From: Roseithermus sacchariphilus
GTDB lineage: Bacteria; Bacteroidota; Rhodothermia; Rhodothermales; MEBIC09517
DNA: 64,000 nt
Assembly (NCBI GenBank): GCA_003285105.1
Contig: CP030158.1
Span: 2,896,664-2,960,663, forward strand
Reading direction: 5' to 3'
Part shown: piece after piece, positions 48,992 through 56,859 of the stretch
Position numbering within the stretch: the first letter of the stretch is position 1
Layout of the letters: every line of letters starts with the position of its first letter
Notes under the pieces: model-generated
Databases searched by the model: none
Told to the model about the DNA's origin: nothing
The model's input: only the letters and a program-made list of their open reading frames with translations
Made by a program: the position numbers and the translations under genes

Positions 48992-50248
48992 ATGGTCATT
49001 GGCCGAGGATACGAACAGGGGTATCTGAGCGAGGAAGACGCACGGGCCCTCCTCGACGAAGCGCTGCGCACGCAGCCGCTCGACGGCAAGCGGCTGCTCA
49101 TCATCATCCCGGACTCGACGCGCACCGCTCCGATTCCGCTGATGTTCCGGCTCTTCCACGAGCTGCTGGCAAAGCGTGTGGCGGCGCTCGACTACCTGGT
49201 GGCGCTGGGTACCCACAAGCCCATGAGCGAAGACGCCCTCAACCGCCTCGTCGGCGTCACCGCCGAGGAGCGCCGGACCACCTACGCCGGGGTCCGCGTC
49301 TTCAACCACCGCTGGGACCTGCCCGGCACGCTCGTCCACATCGGCACCATCCCGGCCGACGAGATCGGGGCGCTGACGGGCGGGTTGCTCCGCCAGGCGG
49401 TGGACGTGACGATCAACCGCATGATCTACGACTACGACCAGGTCCTGATCTGCGGCCCCGTCTTCCCGCACGAGGTGGTCGGCTTTTCCGGCGGCAACAA
49501 GTACTTCTTCCCCGGCATCAGCGGCCCCGAGGTGATCGACTTCACGCACTGGGTCGGGGCGGTCATCACCAGCTACGCCGTCATCGGCAGCGGCTATACG
49601 CCCGTGCGGGCCGTCATCGACCGGGCCGCGCAGGAGGTGAAGGTGCCCAAGCTGTGCTGCTGCCTGGTCGTCAAGGGAGACAACAACCTGGCCGGCCTCT
49701 ACGTGGGCTCGCCGGAGGAAGCCTGGGAAGCCGCCAGCGCCCTGTCCAGCCGGCTACACATCATCTGGCTCGACCGGCCCATGCGCCGCGTGCTCTCGGT
49801 CATGCCCCGGATGTACGACGACATCTGGACGGCCGCCAAGGGGATGTACAAGCTCGAACCGGCCGTGGCCGACGGGGGAGAGGTCATCATCTATGCGCCC
49901 CATATCGACGAGTTCTCCTACAGCCACGGGGAGCACATCGAGGCGGTGGGGTATCACGTGCGAGACTATTTCCTCAAGCAGTGGGATCGGTTCAAGGACT
50001 ATCCCTGGGGGGTGCTGGCGCATTCGACGCATCTGCGCGGCATCGGCACGTACGAGAACGGCGTCGAGCGGCCGCGCATCCAGGTGACGCTGGCCACCCG
50101 CATCCCGCGCGAGCGCTGCGAGAAGGTCAACCTCGGCTACCGCAATCCCGACACCATCGACCTCGACGACTGGCGCGGCCGGGAGGACGAGGGCATTTTG
50201 CTGGTACCAAAGGCCGGCGAAATGCTGTATCGTGTAAAACCGGGATGA
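48992..50248 (+). CDS. LarA-superfamily nickel-dependent 2-hydroxyacid racemase/epimerase
   Basis: A 418-residue protein from ATG 48992. It opens near an IPDSTRTAP segment and has the LarA hallmark FSGGNKYFFPGISG. The four key residues of characterised LarA are all in place with matching spacing: H106 (FNHRW), H160 (FPHEV), K170 (GGNK, the pyridinium-thioamide cofactor lysine, 10 residues after H160) and H186 (FTHW, 16 after K170). It therefore needs the NPN nickel-pincer cofactor made by LarB, LarC and LarE, none of which is in this window. The LarA superfamily includes D-gluconate 2-epimerases, and the neighbours (mannonate oxidoreductase, 6-phosphogluconate dehydrogenase) make a hexonate substrate likely. 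Confidence 0.85.
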   Translation: MVIGRGYEQGYLSEEDARALLDEALRTQPLDGKRLLIIIPDSTRTAPIPLMFRLFHELLAKRVAALDYLVALGTHKPMSEDALNRLVGVTAEERRTTYAGVRVFNHRWDLPGTLVHIGTIPADEIGALTGGLLRQAVDVTINRMIYDYDQVLICGPVFPHEVVGFSGGNKYFFPGISGPEVIDFTHWVGAVITSYAVIGSGYTPVRAVIDRAAQEVKVPKLCCCLVVKGDNNLAGLYVGSPEEAWEAASALSSRLHIIWLDRPMRRVLSVMPRMYDDIWTAAKGMYKLEPAVADGGEVIIYAPHIDEFSYSHGEHIEAVGYHVRDYFLKQWDRFKDYPWGVLAHSTHLRGIGTYENGVERPRIQVTLATRIPRERCEKVNLGYRNPDTIDLDDWRGREDEGILLVPKAGEMLYRVKPG

Positions 50249-50318
50249 GGCCTCGCGGCCTCTCTCCGGACGTACGACCTGTTGTACCTTTTTCTGACTT
50301 CAACCGGACACACATCCC

Positions 50319-51779
50319 ATGGCAACACAGGCAACCGCTGACATCGGGTTGATCGGGCTGGCCGTGATGGGCCAGAACCTCGTGCTCAACATGGACGACC
50401 ACGGCTACACGGTCGCCGTCTTCAACCGCACCGTCGAGAAAGTCGACGAGTTCGTGCAGGGGCCGGCGCGCGGGACGAAGGTCATCGGCACCCATTCGCT
50501 CGAAGAGCTGGTGCAGACGCTCAAGCGTCCTCGCCGCGTGATGATGCTCGTCAAGGCCGGCAAGCCCGTCGACGACTTCATCGAGCAGCTCATCCCGCTG
50601 CTGGAGGAGGGGGACATCATCATCGACGGCGGCAACTCCAACTACAACGACACCATCCGCCGCACGAAGTACGTCGAGAGCAAAGGGCTGCTCTACATCG
50701 GGACGGGCGTCTCGGGCGGGGAGGAGGGCGCGCGCCACGGCCCCTCGATCATGCCGGGCGGCTCGCCGGCGGCCTGGCCGCACGTCAAACCCATCTTCCA
50801 GGACATCGCCGCGAAGGTGGACGACGGCTCGCCCTGCTGCGACTGGGTGGGCGAGGACGGCGCCGGGCACTTCGTCAAGATGGTGCACAACGGCATCGAG
50901 TACGGCGACATGCAGATCATCGCCGAGGCCTATCACCTGATGAAGGAGGGCCTGGGGATGAGCAATGCCGCCATGAGTGAGGTCTTCGGCCGCTGGAATG
51001 AGGGCCAGCTCGACTCGTACCTGATCGAGATCACGCGCGACATCCTGGGCTACCGGAGCGAGGACGGCGAGGAGATCATCGACAAGATCCTCGACACGGC
51101 CGGGCAGAAGGGCACCGGCAAGTGGACGGCCGTCTCGGCGCTGGAGATGGGCATCCCGCTGACGCTCATCGGCGAGGCGGTCTTTGCCCGCTTCCTCTCG
51201 GCGCTCAAGGACGAGCGGGTGGAGGCCTCGCGGGTGCTCTCCGGCCCGGATCCGGCCTATGACGGGGATCGCGAGGCGTTCATCCGGGATCTGGAGGAGG
51301 CCGTCTATGCCGCCAAGATCATCTCCTACGCGCAGGGCTACATGCTCATGCGGGCGGCGGCCGGCGAGTACGGCTGGAACCTCAACTACGGCGGCATCGC
51401 GCTGATGTGGCGCGGCGGCTGCATCATCCGCTCGGTCTTCCTCGGGCGGATCAAGGAGGCCTTCGACGACGACCCCGGGCTCAGCAACCTGCTGCTGGCG
51501 CCCTACTTCCGGGACGCCATGGAGAACGCGCAGGCCGCCTGGCGCCGTGTGGTGGCGCGTGCCGTGGCCCTCGGCATCCCCACCCCGGCCCTCTCTTCGG
51601 CCCTGGCCTTCTTCGACGGCTACCGCCGCGAACGGCTCCCGGCCAACCTGATCCAGGCGCAGCGCGACTACTTCGGCGCGCACACCTACGAGCGCGTCGA
51701 CCGCCCCCGCGGGGAGTTCTTCCACACGAACTGGACCGGCGAGGGCGGTGCCGTCACCGCCGGCTCGTACGAGGCGTAG
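50319..51779 (+). CDS. gnd: 6-phosphogluconate dehydrogenase, decarboxylating
   Basis: A 486-residue enzyme converting 6-phosphogluconate to ribulose-5-phosphate with CO2 release. N-terminal Rossmann domain IGLIGLAVMGQNLVLNMDDHGYTVAVFNRT (NRT favours NADP+). Then YIGTGVSGGEEGARHGPSIMPGG, the catalytic HFVKMVHNGIEYGDMQ (Lys, His, Asn), and KGTGKWTA in the helical domain. The C-terminal tail contains RPRGEFFHTNWTGEGG (Arg and His from the partner subunit). All essential residues are present. It is 70 bases after the LarA-family gene in the sugar-acid operon. Confidence 0.95.
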   Translation: MATQATADIGLIGLAVMGQNLVLNMDDHGYTVAVFNRTVEKVDEFVQGPARGTKVIGTHSLEELVQTLKRPRRVMMLVKAGKPVDDFIEQLIPLLEEGDIIIDGGNSNYNDTIRRTKYVESKGLLYIGTGVSGGEEGARHGPSIMPGGSPAAWPHVKPIFQDIAAKVDDGSPCCDWVGEDGAGHFVKMVHNGIEYGDMQIIAEAYHLMKEGLGMSNAAMSEVFGRWNEGQLDSYLIEITRDILGYRSEDGEEIIDKILDTAGQKGTGKWTAVSALEMGIPLTLIGEAVFARFLSALKDERVEASRVLSGPDPAYDGDREAFIRDLEEAVYAAKIISYAQGYMLMRAAAGEYGWNLNYGGIALMWRGGCIIRSVFLGRIKEAFDDDPGLSNLLLAPYFRDAMENAQAAWRRVVARAVALGIPTPALSSALAFFDGYRRERLPANLIQAQRDYFGAHTYERVDRPRGEFFHTNWTGEGGAVTAGSYEA

Positions 51780-51800
51780 CGTGTGGTAGGCCCCAGGGCG

Positions 51801-51851
51801 AAGGGCGAAGGGCGGCCCGTTGACCGGGTTTCCCTTCCGCTCTTCGCCCTT
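51801..51851 (+). terminator. Long hairpin between gnd and phosphofructokinase genes
   Basis: AAGGGCGAAGGGCGG (51801-51815) pairs with CCGCTCTTCGCCCTT (51837-51851), 14 of 15 bases, around a 21-base loop, followed by a short pyrimidine run TCATCTTTCC. It may terminate the upstream message or separate the expression of the last operon gene. Confidence 0.45.
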
Positions 51852-51894
51852 TCATCTTTCCGCACTCCACATTGAACCGAGACGTCAACCAGCC

Positions 51895-53178
51895 ATGGGA
51901 AAGAACGTCATCGTCGCCCAGTCCGGCGGCCCGACGCCCGTCATCAACAACTCGCTGCGCGGCATCATCGAGACGTGCCGCGCCATGCCGGACACGTTCG
52001 GCACGGTGTACGGGGGGTATCACGGCATCGAGGGGGTGCTCCGGGAGGAGCTGCTCGACCTGTCGGCGCAGCCGGAGGAGGAGGTGGCGCTGCTCGGCGT
52101 GACGCCGTCGGCCGGCAGCATCGGCACGTGCCGGTACAAGCTGAAGGCACACCAGGAGGAGGACTTCGAACGCGTCGTGGCCGTGATGAAGGCCCATGAC
52201 GTCGGGTACTTCTTCTACATCGGCGGGAACGACTCGATGGACACCGCCCACAAGGTGGCCCGCCTGGCGCACGAGCGCGGCCTGGACCTGGTGGCCACGG
52301 GCGTGCCCAAGACGATCGACAACGACGTCGGCGACAGCGCCTTTCAGTTGATCGACCACACGCCGGGGTATGGCAGCGTGGCGCGGTACTGGGCGCTGAC
52401 GGTGCAGAACGCCAACGAGGAGAACCGCGGCTCCAGCCCGGCCGACCCGGTGCTGGTGATGCAGGCGATGGGGCGTAAGATCGGCTTCATCCCCGCCGCC
52501 GCCCGCCTGGCCGACCCGCACCGGGAGATGCCCCTGCAGATCTACATGAAAGAGTCCGGCCTGACGCTGGAGCAGATGGCCGACCTGGTCAACGACGAGC
52601 TCAAGCGCAGCGGCCGCTGCATGGTGGTCGTCAGCGAGGGGTTCGACGTCGGCGCCCTCGGGGAGCGGCGGGACAGCTTCGGCCACACGCAGTTCTCCTC
52701 CAGCCAGACGACGGTCGAGCAGGTCGTGGTCAACTACCTCAACGAGGTCGGGCTGGCGGCGCACGGCGCGGCACGCGGCAACGTGGCCGGCACCGACCAG
52801 CGGCACAACATGATCTATGCCTCGACGGTCGACCTGGAGGAGGCCTACAAGCTCGGGCAGAAGGCCGTCGAGGTGGCGATGAAGGACGGCTCCGGGTACA
52901 TGAGCACCATCCTGCGCGAGCCCGGCCCGATCTACACCGTCCGCTACGACAAGGTGCCGCTGGAGCAGGTCGCCAACTCGGAGCGCAGCTTCCCGGCGGC
53001 GTGGATCGCCGAGAACCGCATCGACGTGACGGACGCCTTCCTCGACTATGCCCGCCCGCTCATCGGCGACAGCTGGCCCACGATCCCGCTCATCGACGGG
53101 CGGCAGCGCTTCACGCGGTTCCGGCCGATCTTCGCCGGGCAGAAGCTGGAGCCCTATGTGCCGCAGGCGTATCGGTAA
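51895..53178 (+). CDS. 6-phosphofructokinase, pyrophosphate-type (PFP)
   Basis: A 427-residue protein from ATG 51895. It begins KNVIVAQSGGPTPVINNSLRG. The phosphoryl-donor site reads GGNDSMDTA (G110-G111-N112-D113-S114): the residue that is Gly in ATP-PFK (GGDGS) is Asp113, which blocks ATP and marks PPi use. PKTIDND (138-144, Lys139 instead of Gly) is also the PPi-type signature, and the catalytic Asp is in that motif. The active-site AMGRKIGF follows. The Asn112 is an uncommon variant of the usual Asp. It would catalyse reversible fructose-6-phosphate/fructose-1,6-bisphosphate conversion in glycolysis or gluconeogenesis. Last rightward gene, ending before tRNA-Phe. Confidence 0.85.
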   Translation: MGKNVIVAQSGGPTPVINNSLRGIIETCRAMPDTFGTVYGGYHGIEGVLREELLDLSAQPEEEVALLGVTPSAGSIGTCRYKLKAHQEEDFERVVAVMKAHDVGYFFYIGGNDSMDTAHKVARLAHERGLDLVATGVPKTIDNDVGDSAFQLIDHTPGYGSVARYWALTVQNANEENRGSSPADPVLVMQAMGRKIGFIPAAARLADPHREMPLQIYMKESGLTLEQMADLVNDELKRSGRCMVVVSEGFDVGALGERRDSFGHTQFSSSQTTVEQVVVNYLNEVGLAAHGAARGNVAGTDQRHNMIYASTVDLEEAYKLGQKAVEVAMKDGSGYMSTILREPGPIYTVRYDKVPLEQVANSERSFPAAWIAENRIDVTDAFLDYARPLIGDSWPTIPLIDGRQRFTRFRPIFAGQKLEPYVPQAYR

Positions 53179-53212
53179 GAGAGCCCGCCGCCGAACAGCG
53201 CTTAAAAAGCGA

Positions 53213-53251
53213 ACGCCCCGGCCTCTCCGTTTCGGGCGGAGGCCGGGGCGT
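53213..53251 (-). terminator. Strong rho-independent terminator for tRNA-Phe
   Basis: A perfect 13-bp stem, ACGCCCCGGCCTC (53213-53225) with GAGGCCGGGGCGT (53239-53251), 13-base loop. Leaving on the minus strand it is followed by CGCTTTTTAAG, giving a T5 tract a few bases past the stem. It lies 6 bases downstream of the tRNA 3' end and may also stop the rightward phosphofructokinase message. Confidence 0.75.
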
Positions 53252-53257
53252 CTGGCG

Positions 53258-53333
<76 letters not shown>

Positions 53334-53435
53334 GAAGGGCCGGCAAATATAGGGAGCCGGCCGCGCCTGTGTCAACCAACCCGGCCGGGCGCATCGGGTT
53401 TCATCGTGGATTGACAAACGCGCGCCGGGTGTCGG

Positions 53436-54314
53436 CTAGGTGTTCGTGGCCCCCCACATCAGCTTGGAGCGCAAGGTCTGGAAGAAATCCTGTTCGGGGA
53501 GTTTGACCAGGTTCACGGTGTGATCGGCGCGGCGGACGGTCAGCCGCAGCGGGTCCTGCTCGGCGACGTGGGTGACGCCGTCGGCGGCGAGGACGTAGCG
53601 ATGCGGGGGGCTGGCGATCGTCGCCTCCACCACGCAATGGTCCGGCAGCACGATGGGGCGGACGGTGAGCGTGTGCGGGGCGATCGGCGTGAGGATGATG
53701 ACGCCGGCGCCGGGGACGACGATGGGGCCGCCGGCGGAGAGCGAGTAGGCGGTGGAGCCCGTCGGGGTGGCCATGATGAGCCCGTCGGCCCAGTAGGTGT
53801 TCAGGGGGGTGCCGTCGACGCGGACGTCGATGGTGATGAGGCCGGCCGTGCCGCTGCCACCGAGGACGAACTCGTTCAGCGCCCAGGTGGTCCGGGTGCC
53901 GCTGGGGGCTTCCAGGCGGGCTTCGAGGACCATGCGCCGCTCGATCCGGTAGGCGCCCGCCTCCAGCAGCCGGATCGTATCGGTCAGTTGGCCGACCTCG
54001 ATGTCGGCCAGGAAGCCGAGCCGTCCGATGTTGACGCCGAGGATGGGGGTGGGGGCCGTGCCGAGGGCGTGGGCGGTGTGGAGCAGCGTGCCGTCCCCGC
54101 CGAAGGAGAGGATGACATCGGCGCGGCGGGCGAGTTCGCTGACGTGGTGGGCGTCGCACGGGGCGAGGTCGGCCAGCCCGCGCTCGCGCAGCCCCCGGGC
54201 CACGGCGGCGTCGAGGCAGAACGGCAGGCCTTCCTGCCGCAGCCACGCCAGCAGGGTGGACACGGGGCCCCAGAGCTTGTCTTTCGTGGTGTTTCCGGTG
54301 ATCCCGTACGTCAT
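53436..54314 (-). CDS. nadK: NAD kinase
   Basis: A 292-residue enzyme phosphorylating NAD+ to NADP+. ATG 54314 gives the family-typical start ([19 protein letters not shown]). The catalytic GGDGT motif is in [18 protein letters not shown], with [14 protein letters not shown] after it. The NE motif is WALNEFVLG, and the glycine-rich loop is [17 protein letters not shown]. All are intact. It stands alone, leftward, between the tRNA and the divergent FAD/NapH fusion gene. Confidence 0.95.
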   Translation of the reverse strand: MTYGITGNTTKDKLWGPVSTLLAWLRQEGLPFCLDAAVARGLRERGLADLAPCDAHHVSELARRADVILSFGGDGTLLHTAHALGTAPTPILGVNIGRLGFLADIEVGQLTDTIRLLEAGAYRIERRMVLEARLEAPSGTRTTWALNEFVLGGSGTAGLITIDVRVDGTPLNTYWADGLIMATPTGSTAYSLSAGGPIVVPGAGVIILTPIAPHTLTVRPIVLPDHCVVEATIASPPHRYVLAADGVTHVAEQDPLRLTVRRADHTVNLVKLPEQDFFQTLRSKLMWGATNT

Positions 54315-54511
54315 GGGCGGCGTTCGTTCGGTGGGCGCCACGCCAGTATAATCGCCGTTCCGCCCAATCGCTATGGTTCCCGAAGGGTTCAAGAAAAGGT
54401 GTAACGCCGGCGAGGCTTGCCCTTACGCAGGAAGCAGGGGATCTTCGAGACAGCCGGCCGGTCCGGTGCCGGCCCCCTCGCGTCCCCGGACGGCTGACGG
54501 TTTCACCCACG

Positions 54512-56845
54512 ATGACCCGCATGCTTCGTACTCTGCTGCGTCCATTCCGCCGGTACGCCCACTGGCTGCATCTGCAATGGCCGGCGGGCACGGTGGAGCC
54601 GTTGCCCCGCGTCGACGAGCACTTCCGCACGAACGTCCCCGGCGTGTACGTGGTGGGCGATCTCGCCGGGGTGCCCTTGCTGAAGTTCTCGCTCGACTCC
54701 GGCACGCGTGCCGTCCGCCATCTGGCGGGCGAGGCCTCGTTCGAGCCGGGACCGGAGGGCGATGCGGTGGTGGACGTCGCCATCATCGGAGCCGGTGCGG
54801 CGGGCATGGCCGCCGCCCGCGAGGCCCGGCGCCTGGGGCTGTCGTTCGTCGTGCTGGAGGCCAACCGGCGGTTCGCGACCATTCGAGACTTCCAGGCGGG
54901 CAAGCCGATCTACACGTACCCGAAGGAGATGGTGCCGGCCGGTGAGTTGACCGTGACGGCGACGGTGAAGGAAGCGCTCGTCGAGGAGCTGGAGCGGCAG
55001 ACGGCCGACATCCCGGTGCGCTGCGCCACGGCCGAGCGCGTCGAGCGCGCCGGCGGCCACCTGCGGGTCGTGCTGGAGGACGGGGAGCCGGTGCCGGCCC
55101 GCCGGGTCATCGTCGCCATCGGGCGGAGCGGCAACTTCCGTCCGCTGAACGTGCCGGGGGAGGACCTGGGCAAGGTGCATCATCGCCTGCTGGACCCTGC
55201 GGCCTATGCCGGGCAGCGGGTGCTGGTCGTCGGCGGCGGAGACACGGCGCTGGAGGCGGCCGTCGCGCTCGTCGATGCCGGGGCCGAGGTCACGCTGTCC
55301 TACCGACGCGCGGCCTTCGTCCGCCCCCGGCCGGAGAACGTCGCGCAGGTCGAGGCGCGGCTGGGGCGGTCAGGGCCGGGCTCGCTGCGGCTCCTGCTGG
55401 AGAGCGAGGTGCTGGAGATCCTGCCCGACCGCGTGCGGCTCCGCACCCCGAACGGAGAGGAAACCCTGCCCAACGACAGCGTCTTCGCCATGACCGGCCG
55501 CGAGGCCCCGCTCGATTTCTTCCGGCGTTCCGGCATCGCGCTGCGCAACGACTGGGGTTCGGTCGGCTTCGGCGAGGTATGGCAGGGGCTGAAGCGGCTG
55601 GACCTAGCGCCGCTGCGGCAGCTCAACATGCGGCGGATCGGGGCGATGAGCGCCTTCATCCTGCTGATGGTGGTCGTCTACAACTGGAAGGGGGGCGGTG
55701 TGCTCTACAGCCTCCACCAGGAGGCCGGCACCTTTCCGTTCTCCCTCGGGGTCTACGCCGAGCGCGCCCTGCCCGCCGATTCGTGGTTCGGCATCCTCGT
55801 CCGCTCCGCCCAGCAGCCGGCGTTCTGGTACACGCTCGCCTATTCCCTGATCGTCGTCGTCTTCGGCGTGCGGCGCATCCGGCGGCGGCGGACGCCCTAC
55901 GTCACCGCGCAAACGCTCACGCTCATGGCGGTGCAGGTCGTTCCGCTCTTCCTGCTGCCCGAGCTGGTGCTGCCCTGGCTGGAGAAGAACGGCTACCTGG
56001 CCCCCGGCTTCTGGGACGCCCTGTTTCCCCGGACCGAGTGGGCGGTGCACGGGCGCGAGTTCTGGCGGGCCTACGGCCTGATTCTGGCCTGGCCGCTGTC
56101 CGTCTACAACGTCTTCACCACCGAGCCCCTGTGGTGGTGGCTCGGCATCTGCTTCGTGCAGACCTTCGTGCTGATCCCGGGCCTGATCTATTTCTGGGGG
56201 AAGGGCGCCTATTGCGGCTGGATCTGCTCGTGCGGAGCGCTGGCCGAGACGCTGGGCGACACGCACCGCGACAAGATGCCGCACGGCGAGGCCTGGAACC
56301 GGTTCAACCTGGCCGGGCAGGTGATCCTGGCGGTGGCGCTGGTGTTGCTGTGCTGGCGCGTGCTGGGCTGGATCTGGCCGGGGAGCGTGTGGGAGCAGGC
56401 GTTCAACCAGGTCATGTTCGGGCAGGTCTTCGGGATCGAGGCGAACTACAAGTGGATCGTGGACACCGTGCTGGCCGGGATGATCGGCTACGGCGTCTAC
56501 TTCTGGCTGAGCGGCCGCTTCTGGTGCCGGTTCCTGTGCCCGCTGGCCGCGCTGATGCACATCTACGCCCGGTTCAGCCGCTTCCGCATCCTGGCCGACA
56601 AGAAGAAGTGCATCTCCTGCAACGTCTGCACGAGCGTGTGTCATCAGGGGATCGACGTGATGAGCTTCGCCCAGCGCGGCCTGCCGATGGAAGACCCGCA
56701 ATGCGTCCGCTGCTCGGCCTGCGTGCAGAGCTGCCCGACGGGGGTGCTCACCTTCGGCCAGGTCGACCGCCGGACGGGCGTGGTCGTGACGGTCGACGAG
56801 CTGGAGGCGTCGCTGGCGCGGATCCGCGAGGAGCACGGGCGCTGA
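54512..56845 (+). CDS. FAD-NAD(P) oxidoreductase fused to NapH/NosR-like membrane Fe-S electron-transfer module
   Basis: A 777-residue fusion. Residues 1-75 carry TNVPGVYVVGDLAG (40-53), the FAD-closing motif normally at the C-terminus of thioredoxin-reductase-like enzymes. A flavin Rossmann fold follows (DVAIIGAGAAGMAA, 88-101), with a NAD(P) Rossmann (VLVVGGGDTALEAA, 237-250) and AMTGREAP (326-333). From about 375 there are about six TMs with two Cys motifs at the membrane surface: C568/C572/C574 (YCGWICSCG) and C672/C676-P (CRFLCP), as in NosR/NapH. The C-terminus holds two 4Fe-4S clusters (C700-C703-C706-C710 and C731-C734-C737-C741). There is no CxxC redox disulfide in the FAD part. This suggests electrons passing from NAD(P)H through FAD to membrane Fe-S and perhaps quinone or an exported partner; direction and partner are unknown. 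Confidence 0.82.
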   Translation: MTRMLRTLLRPFRRYAHWLHLQWPAGTVEPLPRVDEHFRTNVPGVYVVGDLAGVPLLKFSLDSGTRAVRHLAGEASFEPGPEGDAVVDVAIIGAGAAGMAAAREARRLGLSFVVLEANRRFATIRDFQAGKPIYTYPKEMVPAGELTVTATVKEALVEELERQTADIPVRCATAERVERAGGHLRVVLEDGEPVPARRVIVAIGRSGNFRPLNVPGEDLGKVHHRLLDPAAYAGQRVLVVGGGDTALEAAVALVDAGAEVTLSYRRAAFVRPRPENVAQVEARLGRSGPGSLRLLLESEVLEILPDRVRLRTPNGEETLPNDSVFAMTGREAPLDFFRRSGIALRNDWGSVGFGEVWQGLKRLDLAPLRQLNMRRIGAMSAFILLMVVVYNWKGGGVLYSLHQEAGTFPFSLGVYAERALPADSWFGILVRSAQQPAFWYTLAYSLIVVVFGVRRIRRRRTPYVTAQTLTLMAVQVVPLFLLPELVLPWLEKNGYLAPGFWDALFPRTEWAVHGREFWRAYGLILAWPLSVYNVFTTEPLWWWLGICFVQTFVLIPGLIYFWGKGAYCGWICSCGALAETLGDTHRDKMPHGEAWNRFNLAGQVILAVALVLLCWRVLGWIWPGSVWEQAFNQVMFGQVFGIEANYKWIVDTVLAGMIGYGVYFWLSGRFWCRFLCPLAALMHIYARFSRFRILADKKKCISCNVCTSVCHQGIDVMSFAQRGLPMEDPQCVRCSACVQSCPTGVLTFGQVDRRTGVVVTVDELEASLARIREEHGR

Positions 56846-56859
56846 GTCCGGGCGGGCGG

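Noticed and set aside
50127-51725. 532-codon minus-strand frame opposite gnd
   Set aside because: 6-phosphogluconate dehydrogenase is complete on the plus strand; the antisense frame has no recognisable motif.
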